From Lelliottia amnigena (GTDB lineage Bacteria; Pseudomonadota; Gammaproteobacteria; Enterobacterales; Enterobacteriaceae): a stretch of 64,000 nucleotides of DNA. Below are positions 20,582 to 29,910 of this stretch, piece after piece. The number at the start of each line of letters is the position of its first letter. The stretch's first letter is position 1. The notes under the pieces were generated by a model. That model was given only the letters and a program-made list of their open reading frames with translations. It made no database searches and was not told the DNA's origin. The stretch is taken from assembly GCA_900635465.1 (NCBI GenBank), contig LR134135.1, positions 3,162,001 to 3,226,000 on the forward strand. The letters run 5' to 3'. Position numbers and translations under genes: made by a program.

Positions 20582-21427
20582 ATGTCCACCTCATATTTTG
20601 TTGCAGCCGACTGGCTGATTGAGCATAGCGACGATCCGGAAGTACAAATTATTGACGCCCGTATGGCGCCTCCCGGTCAGGAGCACCGCGACCTCACCGC
20701 TGAATACCGCGCCGGACATCTGCCGGGCGCGGTCTTTTTTGATATTGAAGCCCTGTCCGATCACACTTCCCCGCTTCCCCATATGCTGCCGCGCCCGGAA
20801 GCCTTTGCCGTGGCCATGCGCGAGCTGGGCGTGAATCGCGAAAAACATCTGGTCGTGTACGACGAAGGGAATCTGTTCTCCGCCCCGCGTGCGTGGTGGA
20901 TGCTGAAAGCCTTTGGTGCTGATAACGTGTCTATTCTGGCGGGCGGTCTCGCGGGCTGGAAGCGTGATGAATTGCCCTTGCAGCAGGGTGATGTTGCGTT
21001 GCCAGAGGGGGATTTTGACGCCTCGTTAGACGCAGCCCTGGTGAAACGCCTCACCGATGTGTTGTTGGTCAGCCACGAAAAAACAGCGCAAATTGTCGAT
21101 GCCCGTCCGGCTCCGCGGTTTAACGCGCAAGCGGACGAACCCCGTCCAGGCTTGAAGCGCGGGCATATTCCCGGCGCGCTCAACGTGCCGTGGGGCGATT
21201 TAGTCTTTGAAGGTGAGCTGAAAACCACCGATGAACTGGTCGAAATTTTTGAGCGTCAGGGGGTGGATCTTCATCAGCCCATTATTGCCAGCTGTGGTTC
21301 CGGCGTGACGGCATGCGTGGTGATTCTGGCACTGGCGACGTTGGGTGTTTCCGACGTCACGCTCTACGACGGTGCCTGGAGCGAATGGGGTGCGCGCGAC
21401 GACCTGCCAATTGAACCTACGCCGTAA
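20582..21427 (+). CDS. sseA: 3-mercaptopyruvate sulfurtransferase
   Basis: 281 aa from the ATG at 20582, which has GGAGG a few bases upstream. A more distal ATG at 20561 would add seven residues (MAKMEAT) not found in E. coli SseA. SseA transfers sulfur from 3-mercaptopyruvate to thiol acceptors. Two rhodanese domains are visible: an inactive N-terminal one with DARMAPPGQEHRD, and a C-terminal one whose active Cys is in ASCGSGVTACV (about residue 238). It overlaps the next gene by one base (TAATG), so that regulator is co-translated. Confidence 0.96.
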   Translation: MSTSYFVAADWLIEHSDDPEVQIIDARMAPPGQEHRDLTAEYRAGHLPGAVFFDIEALSDHTSPLPHMLPRPEAFAVAMRELGVNREKHLVVYDEGNLFSAPRAWWMLKAFGADNVSILAGGLAGWKRDELPLQQGDVALPEGDFDASLDAALVKRLTDVLLVSHEKTAQIVDARPAPRFNAQADEPRPGLKRGHIPGALNVPWGDLVFEGELKTTDELVEIFERQGVDLHQPIIASCGSGVTACVVILALATLGVSDVTLYDGAWSEWGARDDLPIEPTP

Positions 21428-22197
21428 TGGATAATCGCCTGGCAACGCTGCTGACGCGCGGTGAATCCTTGACCCGCGCAGAGTATCGCGTTTTAGCGCA
21501 TCTGACAGAACACCCGTTGCTGGTGGGCAATATCACCGTACGCGAACTGGCGCAGGCGACATTTGTCTCGACCGCGACCATCATGCGGCTGTGCCAAAAG
21601 CTGGGGTTTAGCGGTTTCAGCGAGTTTATCTGGCACTGTAAACAGCTGCTTTCCGATACGCCGCATATTGCGTCGCAGGCTCAGGATTTGCCCCAACTCC
21701 CTGCTCTGTTTAATCAGTTTATCGCCAACTATCAGCTGACGTTTCAATGGGCCACGCAGGAGAGACGACAGCAGTTTGCGGCGCTATTGCGCGAGAAAGA
21801 GAGCTTCTTTCTCTACGGCGCAGGCTTTTCATATTTGTTTGCTGAATACCTGACAAAAAAGTTACAGGTGTTAGGAAAAACGGCGTTTATCTCCGGGCCC
21901 GGCGATAGCCGAAATATCTTTTTGAGCAACGCGGCGCGCTATCAGGTGTTTATCGCCGTTTCCCGCAGCGGTGAAACGGAACAGGTGCTGGATAAAGCGC
22001 GGATTGCGAAAAATGTCGGCATGACGGTGGTCGCCTTTACGCGCGCGTCGGCGAATACCCTGGCGGGAATGGCGGATGTGCATTTCGCGCTGTATGACGA
22101 GGCGGTGCATTACGCTGCCGAAGCCGCAGGCGTGACGTCGTTTGAATCAAATCTGGTTTTGCTGATGGATTTATTGCTGCTGGAAGCGACGGGGTGA
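21427..22197 (+). CDS. RpiR-family transcriptional regulator, probable regulator of the PTS/GH4 cassette
   Basis: 256 aa. Residues about 1-75 form the RpiR helix-turn-helix (ITVRELAQATFVSTATIMRL), and about 105-245 form a SIS sugar-phosphate-binding domain (FFLYGAGFSYLFAEYL, AVSRSGETEQVL). Regulators of this family sense phosphorylated sugars. It is not present at this place in E. coli. It begins on the last base of the sseA stop codon, and the PTS/GH4 pair lies just upstream of sseA. This makes control of those genes the best guess (inference). It resembles YfhH at 53.6 kb in domain plan only. Confidence 0.85.
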   Translation: MDNRLATLLTRGESLTRAEYRVLAHLTEHPLLVGNITVRELAQATFVSTATIMRLCQKLGFSGFSEFIWHCKQLLSDTPHIASQAQDLPQLPALFNQFIANYQLTFQWATQERRQQFAALLREKESFFLYGAGFSYLFAEYLTKKLQVLGKTAFISGPGDSRNIFLSNAARYQVFIAVSRSGETEQVLDKARIAKNVGMTVVAFTRASANTLAGMADVHFALYDEAVHYAAEAAGVTSFESNLVLLMDLLLLEATG

Positions 22198-22208
22198 GTG
22201 CTCACCCC
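22191..22208. terminator. Hairpin spanning the regulator stop codon
   Basis: A perfect 8-bp stem GGGGTGAG/CTCACCCC with a 2-base loop. The TGA stop (22195-22197) lies in its left arm. It sits between the convergent ends of the regulator and sseB and may stop transcription from both sides, although no strong T run follows. Confidence 0.5.
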
Positions 22209-22215
22209 GGCCACT

Positions 22216-22992
22216 TTAGAGAATGCGGTTGGTTTTAAGATCGCGCAGGAATCCGCCCCAGCGACGCTCGTAAAACGGCGTGATGTGTTCAGTTATAAAG
22301 TGGCTGATGCCCTTTTCACCTTTCACAACCCGACAAATATCAATCGGCTCATCGCCCGGCAACGTGTCAGTGGCCACACTTCCCGCCGCCTGAATAATGT
22401 CTTCAATGTCGCCGTCCGCCTCAATACCGATCAGCAGAATCGGCTGTTCGTCGGCACTCTCTTTGATAGAGCACAGGAACGCGCGTTTGACCGGCTTGAT
22501 GGTTTTGAACAGCGTGGTGAGAGAATCAATCATCTGCGCCGGTGGTTCCGCTACTTCAGACAGCAACAGCGTTTCGCCGCCTTCCAGCACTTCTTGCGTG
22601 CTCAGCGGATTGCCCTCTTCGCCAATCAGATGGCTGATTTCACGCGGAGTGAACTCTTTACCCGTCGGCAGCTTGGCATTGAGGAACAGCGTTTCGCCAA
22701 GCGTCATTTCAAAGAGCGTACGCACCGGCATAACGACGAACGCCTGCTCGTCTTCCACCGCTTCCTGCAACGTTTCGAGCGAGGTAAAGAACGGGATCAC
22801 CGAGGTGCCGTCGTCTTTTTCCCAGTGCAGCAGGTCCAGCGCGCTGTCTTCAACAACCTGCTCGCCTTCCGCCGCCGTTCCAGGCACCCACACCGTGGAT
22901 TCCAGCAGAGTGCGGAAAAATGCCGGGCGATGGGCTGGCTCAGTCGCCGCTTGCTCCAGCAGAGTTTCTAATTCGTTTTTGGTATCGGACAT
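22216..22992 (-). CDS. sseB: SseB protein (enhanced serine sensitivity)
   Basis: 258 aa, like E. coli SseB, a protein of unknown biochemistry named because overexpression increases sensitivity to serine. An acidic, mixed alpha/beta protein is seen with no signal peptide or membrane segment. Conserved stretches include ALDLLHWEKDDGTSVIPFFTSLE and LFLNAKLPTGKEFTP. It follows pepB by about 108 bases that contain a palindromic repeat. Confidence 0.93.
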   Translation of the reverse strand: MSDTKNELETLLEQAATEPAHRPAFFRTLLESTVWVPGTAAEGEQVVEDSALDLLHWEKDDGTSVIPFFTSLETLQEAVEDEQAFVVMPVRTLFEMTLGETLFLNAKLPTGKEFTPREISHLIGEEGNPLSTQEVLEGGETLLLSEVAEPPAQMIDSLTTLFKTIKPVKRAFLCSIKESADEQPILLIGIEADGDIEDIIQAAGSVATDTLPGDEPIDICRVVKGEKGISHFITEHITPFYERRWGGFLRDLKTNRIL

Positions 22993-23016
22993 AAACTTTC
23001 CAGATATCGCATTTAC

Positions 23017-23094
23017 CCCCTCACCCTGGCCCTCTCCCTCACGGGAGAAGGAGCAAAACCTCTTCTCACGTTGGAAGAGGATTCGGGTGAGGGG
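23017..23094. repeat. Dispersed palindromic repeat between pepB and sseB
   Basis: Outer arms CCCCTCACCC (23017-23026) and GGGTGAGGGG (23085-23094) enclose two smaller hairpins (CTCCC/GGGAG and CCTCTTC/GGAAGAGG). The same core words (CCTCACCCTGGCCCTCTCCC and its complement) occur in the suhB/zevB spacer near 32242-32270. This is a common enterobacterial intergenic palindrome of REP-like character. Confidence 0.7.
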
Positions 23095-23100
23095 CAGTCA

Positions 23101-24387
23101 TTACTCAGCCGTCAGCAGATTCGCAACGGTGCGTACGCCCAAACCGGTTGCGCCCGCGGACCATTGCTCAACGCCCGCTTTACGGTAGGTTGCGGAACAG
23201 TCGATGTGCAGCCAGCCTTCATGGTAGTTCTCCACGAAATGGGACAGGAAACCGGCCGCAGTGCTTGCCCCCGCTGGATACGCCGCGCTCGCGGTATTGT
23301 TCAGCTCGGCAAAGTTAGACGGCAACTGGCTGCGGTGGAATTCAGCCAGCGGAAGACGCCAGAACGGTTCGTTCTCAGCCGCCGCGCTCGCCATCAGACG
23401 GCTCGCCAGTTTGTCGTCAAAGGTGAACAGCGCATGATAATCGTTGCCCAGCGCGGTTTTCGCCGCACCGGTCAGCGTAGCCATATCAATGATCAGCTCT
23501 GGTTTCTGCGCAGACGCATCAATCAGGCCATCCGCCAGGACCAGACGGCCTTCGGCGTCGGTGTTCATCACTTCGACGTTTTTACCGTTACGATAACGAA
23601 TGATATCGCCCAGTTTGAAAGCGTTACCGCTCACCATGTTGTCCGCACAGCACAGATACAGCTTCACGCGCTTGTTCAGACCACGGGTGATAGCAAAAGC
23701 CAGCGCACCGGTAATGGTGGCCGCGCCGCCCATATCGGACTTCATCGAGTCCATGAACGCGCTCTGCTTCAGGCTGTAACCGCCGGTATCGAAGGTAATG
23801 CCTTTACCGACCAGACAGGCGTATACCGGCGCTTGTTTGTCGCCCGTCGGGTTGTAGTCCAGCGCCAGCAGGACGGGCGGACGCTCAGAACCACGGCCGA
23901 CCGTATGCAGACCCATGTAGTTTTGCTCGCGCAGATCTTCGCCTTTGGTGATGCGGTAAGACATTTTGTCGCCTGCCGCTTTGCACAGCAGATCCACTGC
24001 GCGCTGTGCCAGCTGTTCCGGACCTAACTCTTCCGCCGGTGCGTTAATGGTGTCGCGCACCCAGTCGATGATCATCAGACGGCTTTCCAGCTCTTTCTGA
24101 CCGGCTTCGTCGAGGTTTGCCCACTCGATTTTACGCGTCCCTTTCGGGCCTTTATAACCCGCCCAGAATGCCCAGCTGCGATCCGTATCCCAACCTTCAC
24201 CGGCCAGCGTCACGTGCTTAATACCCAGGCCGTCAATTTTGCGAGCAGCGCGCTGGATCAAGCCCAAATCGTCGCTGCCATTCAGGTGCAGGGTGATGCC
24301 ATCGTTGTTGATGCTGTAGGTGGCTTTTTCGCCCCAGCGTGCATCAGCAGGCTGATTCGAGAGCGTAATCTTCATCGCTTCGGTCAT
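23101..24387 (-). CDS. pepB: Peptidase B (M17 leucyl aminopeptidase family)
   Basis: 428 aa from the ATG at 24387, beginning [21 protein letters not shown] as in E. coli PepB (427 aa). An upstream ATG at 24408 would add MLIRINK and was not used. PepB is a manganese-dependent broad-specificity aminopeptidase. The M17 signature [14 protein letters not shown] and the metal and active-site Lys region [17 protein letters not shown] are present. It is the last but one gene of the isc-iscX-pepB-sseB run, with an ERIC repeat between it and iscX. Confidence 0.96.
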   Translation of the reverse strand: MTEAMKITLSNQPADARWGEKATYSINNDGITLHLNGSDDLGLIQRAARKIDGLGIKHVTLAGEGWDTDRSWAFWAGYKGPKGTRKIEWANLDEAGQKELESRLMIIDWVRDTINAPAEELGPEQLAQRAVDLLCKAAGDKMSYRITKGEDLREQNYMGLHTVGRGSERPPVLLALDYNPTGDKQAPVYACLVGKGITFDTGGYSLKQSAFMDSMKSDMGGAATITGALAFAITRGLNKRVKLYLCCADNMVSGNAFKLGDIIRYRNGKNVEVMNTDAEGRLVLADGLIDASAQKPELIIDMATLTGAAKTALGNDYHALFTFDDKLASRLMASAAAENEPFWRLPLAEFHRSQLPSNFAELNNTASAAYPAGASTAAGFLSHFVENYHEGWLHIDCSATYRKAGVEQWSAGATGLGVRTVANLLTAE

Positions 24388-24459
24388 TTTATTTATCCTT
24401 ATTAGCAACTAGCAAACGGGCCGCCAGAAGGCAGCCCATAGAGTCTCTTTCCACTAAAT

Positions 24460-24572
24460 GATTCGCGTTGCAGGAAGGCGGGAAGCGAGTGAATCTCCGG
24501 GAGCAGAGATAACTCTGTGACCGGGGTGAACAAGCGCAGCCAACGCATCGGCAACGTGAAGCATGACGTGGG
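24460..24572. repeat. ERIC element between iscX and pepB
   Basis: Contains ERIC core words: GCAGGAAGGCGGGAAGCGAG, GTGAATCTCCGGGAG, GTGACCGGGGTGAAC and AGCCAACGCA. These are close to the published ERIC consensus that ERIC PCR primers target. The centre is diverged (AGAGATAACTCTG instead of TTACATAAGTAAG). Its right edge abuts the iscX stop codon at 24575. Confidence 0.85.
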
Positions 24573-24574
24573 AA

Positions 24575-24775
24575 TTATTCTGCTTCATCTAACCAGACTA
24601 ACAGAATTGCCTCCAGAATTTTTTCACTGGATGCGCTGGGATCGTCATCAAAATCTTCCAGATCGCAGATCCACTGATGCATATCGGTGAATCGCACGGT
24701 CTTCGGATCGAGATCGGGGTTGGCATCGTACAACGCCTCGCCGATTTCGCGGCTATCAGTCCACTTCAGTCCCAT
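24575..24775 (-). CDS. iscX: Fe-S cluster assembly protein IscX
   Basis: 66 aa, the E. coli length. IscX binds IscS and iron and modulates the rate of cluster assembly on IscU. The acidic sequence with [20 protein letters not shown] and the tail [12 protein letters not shown] is characteristic. It follows fdx by 11 bases as the last member of the isc operon. Confidence 0.96.
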   Translation of the reverse strand: MGLKWTDSREIGEALYDANPDLDPKTVRFTDMHQWICDLEDFDDDPSASSEKILEAILLVWLDEAE

Positions 24776-24786
24776 ACTAACCTCTG

Positions 24787-25122
24787 TTAATGCTCGCGGG
24801 CATGGTTAATCGTGTAACGAGGGAATTCGACCACCAGGTCTTCATCGGTGACGCGCGCCTGACAGCTCAAACGGCTATCGGGCTCCAGACCCCATGCCTT
24901 ATCCAGCATGTCATCTTCGTCTTCCGTGCTTTCCGCAAGGGAGTCAAAACCTTCACGAACTACGCAGTGGCAGGTCGTACAGGCACAGGATTTTTCACAG
25001 GCGTGTTCCACCTCGATACCGTTGCGCAGGGCAACATCGAGGATGGTTTCGCCGGTCTCAGCTTCCAGAACTACGCCATCCGGACACAGGTCCGCATGAG
25101 GCAAAAAAACAATCTTTGGCAT
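24787..25122 (-). CDS. fdx: [2Fe-2S] ferredoxin of the ISC system
   Basis: 111 aa. This adrenodoxin-type ferredoxin supplies electrons to cluster assembly on IscU. The cluster ligands are the Cys of [10 protein letters not shown] (about residues 42, 48, 51) and of LSCQAR (about 87). It starts one base after the hscA stop. Confidence 0.97.
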   Translation of the reverse strand: MPKIVFLPHADLCPDGVVLEAETGETILDVALRNGIEVEHACEKSCACTTCHCVVREGFDSLAESTEDEDDMLDKAWGLEPDSRLSCQARVTDEDLVVEFPRYTINHAREH

Positions 25123-25123
25123 A

Positions 25124-26974
25124 TTAAACCTCGTCCACGGACTGGCCTTTCAGCGCAACACGGACAGATTTATCCATGCGGCGAGCGGCGAAGTCCTGGG
25201 TTTCTTTATCAACGTTTTTAATCGCTTGTTCTATTGCGTCAGCGTCATTTTCTTCAGCAACGATCCGTAAATGGGCCGTTGCTTCATCAATCACCTGACG
25301 CTCTGCGGCGCTGAGCAGCGCGGCATCTGCAGTGAGTGCGCCTTCAAGACTTTCCAGTACGCGTGCGGCTTCCACTTTTTGTTCTGCCAGCATGCGCGCT
25401 TTCACGTCCTGTTCGGCATAGCTCATTGAATCCTGAATCATGGAGGCGATTTCGCTATCCGTCAGACCGTAAGACGGTTTTACCTGGATAGACGATTCGA
25501 CACCGGTCGATTTTTCCATCGCCGTGACGTTCAGCAAACCGTCAGCATCGACCTGGAAAGTGACGCGAATATGCGCCCCACCCGCAGGTAATGCCGGAAT
25601 ACCCCGCAGCGCAAAACGCGCCAGCGAACGGCAATCCTGAACCAGCTCGCGCTCGCCCTGCATCACGTGGATCGACATCGCAGTTTGACCGTCTTTGAAG
25701 GTGGTAAATTCCTGCGCGCGCGCCACCGGAATGGTGGTGTTACGCGGGATCACTTTCTCGACCAGGCCACCCATGGTTTCTAAACCGAGGGAAAGCGGGA
25801 TGACGTCCAGCAACAGCATTTCGCTGTCCGGCTTGTTGCCGACCAGAATATCAGCCTGGATAGCCGCGCCAATTGCCACGACTTTATCCGGGTCGATAGA
25901 CGTCAGCGGCATGCGGCCGAAGAATTCACCCACGCGCTCGCGCACCAGCGGCACGCGGGTCGAACCACCAACCATGACCACTTCGAGCACTTCGCTGGCG
26001 TCGACATTTGCATCTTTCAGCGCACGACGACACGCCAACAGCGTGCGTTTAACCAGTGGGGCAATCAGTTCATTGAACCGATCGCGGGTGATTTCACCCT
26101 GCCAGCCCGCCACATTCACGGTGACAGCCTGGGCATCACTGAGCGCGATTTTCGCGTCAATGGCGGCATCCAGCAGTTCACGCTGTACGCGGACATCGCT
26201 ACGGTCGGCGATACCCGACTGCTCGCGAATGTAATCTGCCAGCAGATGGTCGAAGTCATCGCCACCCAGCGCGGAATCACCGCCTGTCGCCAGTACTTCA
26301 AACACGCCACGGCTCAAGCGCAGAATGGAAATATCAAACGTCCCGCCGCCGAGATCGTACACGGCAATGACGCCTTCCTGACCGGAATCCAGACCGTAGG
26401 CGATCGCCGCAGCCGTCGGTTCATTCAGCAGACGCAATACGTGCAGGCCCGCCAGACGCGCGGCATCTTTGGTGCCCTGACGCTGTGCATCATCAAAATA
26501 CGCGGGTACGGTGATCACGACGCCATCAAGATCGCCTTCAAGCGTCGCGGTCGCGCGCGCGGCCAGGGCTTTCAGGATATCGGCGGAAACGCGAATCGGG
26601 TTCAGCACTCCGGCATCGGTTGCGATCATCGGCAGGCCGTTTTCACTCGCCTGGAGTTGATACGGCAGATGTGGATAGCGTTGTTGAATATCCGCCAGCG
26701 AGCGGCCCATCATGCGTTTAACGGAGCTGATGGTGTTGGCAGGATCTTTCGCCGCGTTGGTACGCGCGTCATATCCCACCGAGTGGCCCTGCTGCTGGTA
26801 GTAGACGACGGACGGCAGCAGATGACGCCCTTCGGCGTCGGCCAGCGTTTCAGCCTGGCCGCTACGAACGGTCGCCACGAGGGAATTGGTGGTGCCTAAG
26901 TCAATGCCCACCGCCAGACGACGCTGGTGTGGTGCGGCGCTTAAGCCAGGCTCACTAATTTGTAATAAGGCCAT
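25124..26974 (-). CDS. hscA: Fe-S protein assembly chaperone HscA
   Basis: 616 aa, the E. coli length. HscA is a specialised Hsp70 that, driven by HscB, recognises the LPPVK motif of IscU and helps release its cluster. The ATPase domain starts with [17 protein letters not shown] and includes [13 protein letters not shown] and [10 protein letters not shown]. The substrate-binding domain follows from about residue 385. The LPPVK target is visible in IscU of this window. hscB lies 14 bases upstream. Confidence 0.97.
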   Translation of the reverse strand: MALLQISEPGLSAAPHQRRLAVGIDLGTTNSLVATVRSGQAETLADAEGRHLLPSVVYYQQQGHSVGYDARTNAAKDPANTISSVKRMMGRSLADIQQRYPHLPYQLQASENGLPMIATDAGVLNPIRVSADILKALAARATATLEGDLDGVVITVPAYFDDAQRQGTKDAARLAGLHVLRLLNEPTAAAIAYGLDSGQEGVIAVYDLGGGTFDISILRLSRGVFEVLATGGDSALGGDDFDHLLADYIREQSGIADRSDVRVQRELLDAAIDAKIALSDAQAVTVNVAGWQGEITRDRFNELIAPLVKRTLLACRRALKDANVDASEVLEVVMVGGSTRVPLVRERVGEFFGRMPLTSIDPDKVVAIGAAIQADILVGNKPDSEMLLLDVIPLSLGLETMGGLVEKVIPRNTTIPVARAQEFTTFKDGQTAMSIHVMQGERELVQDCRSLARFALRGIPALPAGGAHIRVTFQVDADGLLNVTAMEKSTGVESSIQVKPSYGLTDSEIASMIQDSMSYAEQDVKARMLAEQKVEAARVLESLEGALTADAALLSAAERQVIDEATAHLRIVAEENDADAIEQAIKNVDKETQDFAARRMDKSVRVALKGQSVDEV

Positions 26975-26988
26975 AATCGCTTCCGAAA

Positions 26989-27504
26989 TTAAAAATCGAG
27001 CAGTTTTTCTTCGAGTTGTTCTGCGCTGCTTCGTAGTTTATCGAGAAAACGCAGCTTGCGTACAGAGTCGGCCGCCACGTCCCACGTCTCGTGATTCAGT
27101 TGTTCAACCATCTGCTGATGGCGGGAATCGAACATTCCCTTCACCCGCTTGATGAAGCTTTCCAGACGCGCTTCGTCTTTCGCCTGGCCGATTTCATCCA
27201 GCTCTTCACGCAGCTCCAGCTGTTCCATCAGGAACGCGGTGTCACGTACAGTGTGCTGTTCGCTCGTCAGATCAAAACCGTGCAGGCAAAGCAGATACTC
27301 CGCGCGAGCCAATGGGTTACGCAGAGTTTGCCATGCCTGATTGATGGTTGCAGACTGTGATACAGCCGCCAGTTGCTCCGCCGGGGTACCGCTGGCGAAT
27401 TTATCCGGATGGAATTGACGTTGCAAATCCTGAAAACGGATCGTCAGCGCGGGAAGATCAATCGAGTACTGGGCGGGCAACCCAAAGAGGGTGAAATAAT
27501 CCAT
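26989..27504 (-). CDS. hscB: J-domain co-chaperone HscB
   Basis: 171 aa. The N-terminal J domain has the HPD tripeptide in [13 protein letters not shown], and the C-terminal three-helix domain binds IscU. HscB stimulates the HscA ATPase. The 197-base gap to iscA upstream is unusually wide for this operon and is filled by an ERIC element. Confidence 0.97.
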   Translation of the reverse strand: MDYFTLFGLPAQYSIDLPALTIRFQDLQRQFHPDKFASGTPAEQLAAVSQSATINQAWQTLRNPLARAEYLLCLHGFDLTSEQHTVRDTAFLMEQLELREELDEIGQAKDEARLESFIKRVKGMFDSRHQQMVEQLNHETWDVAADSVRKLRFLDKLRSSAEQLEEKLLDF

Positions 27505-27563
27505 AACAATCTCAGGGTTAGCCTGTTAAAACAAACCCCACTGCAGGAGCGCTGCGCGTGGGG

Positions 27564-27688
27564 TTATACCTTCTTCCTTCACGTTGCAAATGCGTTGTCT
27601 TCACTTGTTCACCCCCAGTCACTTACTCAAGTAAGCTTCTGGGGTTCACCCGCTTGCCGCCTTTCTGCAACACGAATTATCGGTATAA
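27564..27688. repeat. Full-length ERIC element between iscA and hscB
   Basis: About 125 bp, bounded by inverted ends TTATACC (27564-27570) and GGTATAA (27682-27688). It contains TTCACCCCCAGTCACTTACT, CAAGTAAGCTTCTGGGG and CCGCTTGCCGCC, the two ERIC primer regions and the central palindrome. The size fits the 127-bp consensus. It lies inside the isc transcript. Confidence 0.93.
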
Positions 27689-27701
27689 CAGCGGATCGCG
27701 A

Positions 27702-28025
27702 CTATACGTGGAAGCTTTCGCCGCAACCGCACTCATCTTTTACGTTCGGGTTGGTGAATTTAAACCCTTCGTTCAGGCCTTCTTTGACGAAGTCCAGCTG
27801 AGTGCCGTCGAGGAATTGCAAGCTCTTGCCATCGATCACTACCTTCACGCCTTTGTCTTCAAACACGGTGTCATCCGTCGCCGGTTCGTCCACAAATTCC
27901 AGTACATAAGCCATACCGGAACAGCCGGAGGTACGTACGCCCAGTCGCAGGCCATAGCCTTTACCACGGTTCTCCAGGAAGGAGCTTACTCGCGCGGCAG
28001 CGCTGTCGCTAAGGGTAATCGACAT
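27702..28025 (-). CDS. iscA: Iron-sulfur cluster assembly protein IscA
   Basis: 107 aa A-type carrier. The three conserved Cys are in [14 protein letters not shown] (Cys35) and [11 protein letters not shown] (Cys99 and Cys101). It accepts Fe or Fe-S clusters and passes them to target proteins. It lies 16 bases downstream of iscU. Confidence 0.97.
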   Translation of the reverse strand: MSITLSDSAAARVSSFLENRGKGYGLRLGVRTSGCSGMAYVLEFVDEPATDDTVFEDKGVKVVIDGKSLQFLDGTQLDFVKEGLNEGFKFTNPNVKDECGCGESFHV

Positions 28026-28041
28026 ACTTAAACCTCAACTC

Positions 28042-28428
28042 TTATTTTGCTTCACGTTTGCTTTTGTAGTCCGCAATAGCGGCTTTAATCGCGTCTTCTG
28101 CCAGGATTGAACAGTGAATTTTCACGGGTGGCAGTTCGAGTTCGTCAGCAATATCGGTATTTTTAATTGCCTGTGCTTCGTCCAGAGACTTGCCCTTCAC
28201 CCACTCGGTTACGAGGGAGCTGGACGCGATTGCAGAGCCGCAACCGTAAGTCTTGAAACGTGCGTCTTCAATGATACCTTCATTGTTGACTTTGATCTGC
28301 AACTTCATCACGTCGCCACACGCTGGCGCGCCAACCATGCCGCTGCCTACGCTCTCGTCGCTGTTGTCGAAAGAGCCAACGTTGCGTGGGTTCTCGTAAT
28401 GATCAATAACTTTTTCGCTGTATGCCAT
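28042..28428 (-). CDS. iscU: Fe-S cluster scaffold IscU
   Basis: 128 aa, the E. coli length. The three cluster Cys are in GAPACGDVMK, KTYGCGSAIASSS and KIHCSILAEDA, with the preceding LPPVK being the HscA recognition motif. The cluster is built here from sulfur delivered by IscS. It lies 23 bases downstream of iscS. Confidence 0.98.
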   Translation of the reverse strand: MAYSEKVIDHYENPRNVGSFDNSDESVGSGMVGAPACGDVMKLQIKVNNEGIIEDARFKTYGCGSAIASSSLVTEWVKGKSLDEAQAIKNTDIADELELPPVKIHCSILAEDAIKAAIADYKSKREAK

Positions 28429-28451
28429 GATTGAATCTCCTTACCTACCGA

Positions 28452-29666
28452 TTAGTGATGTGACCATTCGATGCTGTTGATATCCACGCCTTGTTTGAAC
28501 ATTTCCCACAGTGGAGAAAGGTCGCGCAGACGGCCAATGGAGTTGCGAACGAGCTTGATGGTGTAGTCAATCTCTTCTTCGGTAGTGAAACGACCTAAAG
28601 AGAAACGGATAGAACTGTGTGCCAGCTCATCGGTCATGCCCAGTGCGCGCAGCACGTAGGATGGCTCAAGGCTTGCAGACGTACAGGCAGAACCGGAAGA
28701 AACGGCCAGGTCTTTCAGCGCCATAATCAGCGATTCACCTTCAACATAGTTGAAGCTGACGTTGAGAATGTTTGGAACACCCTGCTCAAGATCGCCGTTC
28801 AGGTACACTTCTTCCATGTCCTTCACGCCGTCCCACAGACGGTTACGCAGAGTGCGCAGGCGCGCCATCTCGGTTTCCATCTCTTCTTTCGCGATACGGT
28901 AGGCTTCGCCCATCCCCACGATCTGGTGAACAGGCAGAGTCCCTGAACGCATGCCGCGCTCGTGACCGCCGCCGTGCATCTGTGCTTCGATGCGGATACG
29001 TGGTTTACGACGAACGTACAGCGCGCCGATACCTTTCGGGCCGTAGATCTTGTGGCCGGTGAAGGACATCAGATCCACTTTCAGCTGGCTCAGGTCGATA
29101 GGCAGTTTGCCCACGCTCTGGGTGGCGTCAACGTGATAGATGATGCCGCGCGCACGGCACATTTCGCCGATAGTCGCGATATCCTGAACCACGCCGATTT
29201 CGTTGTTAACGTGCATGATGGAAACCAAAATGGTGTCATCACGCATTGCCGCTTCGAGCTCTTTGAGGTCGATGATACCGTTGCTTTTTGGCGCAAGGTA
29301 GGTGACGTCAAACCCTTCACGCTCCAGCTGACGACAGGTATCGAGCACGGCTTTGTGTTCGGTTTTGCTGGTAATAATGTGCTTGCCTTTCTTCTGATAG
29401 AAGTTGGCTGCACCTTTTATTGCCAGGTTATCGGATTCGGTTGCACCGGAGGTGAAAACAATTTCACGCGGATCGGCACCCACCAGCTCAGCAATCTGAT
29501 TACGGGCGATATCAACCGCCTCTTCAGCATGCCAGCCAAAACGGTGAGAACGGGAAGCTGGGTTACCAAAGTTTCCGTCCAGGGTCAGACACTGCATCAT
29601 TTTCTCGGCAACACGCGGGTCCACCGGCGTGGTTGCGGAGTAGTCGAGATAGATCGGTAATTTCAT
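28452..29666 (-). CDS. iscS: Cysteine desulfurase IscS
   Basis: 404 aa from the ATG at 29666 ([16 protein letters not shown], as in E. coli). A longer frame back to 29813 would add 49 residues read through the leader, so it was rejected. IscS is a PLP enzyme that takes sulfur from cysteine for Fe-S clusters and tRNA thiolation. The PLP Lys is in [12 protein letters not shown] and the persulfide Cys in [17 protein letters not shown] (about residue 328). The 244-base spacer to iscR contains an ERIC element and a structured leader. Confidence 0.98.
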   Translation of the reverse strand: MKLPIYLDYSATTPVDPRVAEKMMQCLTLDGNFGNPASRSHRFGWHAEEAVDIARNQIAELVGADPREIVFTSGATESDNLAIKGAANFYQKKGKHIITSKTEHKAVLDTCRQLEREGFDVTYLAPKSNGIIDLKELEAAMRDDTILVSIMHVNNEIGVVQDIATIGEMCRARGIIYHVDATQSVGKLPIDLSQLKVDLMSFTGHKIYGPKGIGALYVRRKPRIRIEAQMHGGGHERGMRSGTLPVHQIVGMGEAYRIAKEEMETEMARLRTLRNRLWDGVKDMEEVYLNGDLEQGVPNILNVSFNYVEGESLIMALKDLAVSSGSACTSASLEPSYVLRALGMTDELAHSSIRFSLGRFTTEEEIDYTIKLVRNSIGRLRDLSPLWEMFKQGVDINSIEWSHH

Positions 29667-29701
29667 TGCTCTATAAACTCCGTACATCGCTTCAATGCAA
29701 G

Positions 29702-29764
29702 GAATCAGGCAACCGGCTGGATGTACGACCGAGTTAACGGGGCACGGATGCCCCGGCCTGATTC
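29702..29764 (-). promoter_or_regulatory. Structured leader in the iscR-iscS spacer
   Basis: Arms GAATCAGGC (29702-29710) and GCCTGATTC (29756-29764) can close a long stem, with an inner GGGGCA/TGCCCC hairpin near 29739-29754. In E. coli the iscR-iscS spacer is structured and RyhB pairs near the iscS start, giving separate fates to iscR and iscSUA mRNA. A similar role here is inference. Confidence 0.5.
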
Positions 29765-29777
29765 TAAAATCTCTTTT

Positions 29778-29908
29778 ATAATTTTTTACCCAAACTGTTT
29801 TGCGGTGCAGCAAGGCGGCAAGCTTGTGAATCCCAGGAGCTTACATGCGTAAGTGGCTGGGGTGAACACGCGCGGCCAACGCAGCTGCGCCCAGAAACAG
29901 GACAGGTA
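29778..29908. repeat. ERIC element between iscR and iscS
   Basis: Contains GCAGCAAGGCGGCAAGC, GTGAATCCCAGGAGCTTACA, GTAAGTGGCTGGGGTGAAC and GGCCAACGCAG, all ERIC core words in order. The centre TTACATGCGTAAG is the ERIC palindrome. The outer ends are less conserved, so the bounds are approximate. Confidence 0.9.
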
Positions 29909-29910
29909 AA

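Noticed and set aside
29667..29813. A longer N-terminus for IscS
   Set aside because: The 49 extra residues are read through the structured leader and have no counterpart; [10 protein letters not shown] is the conserved start.
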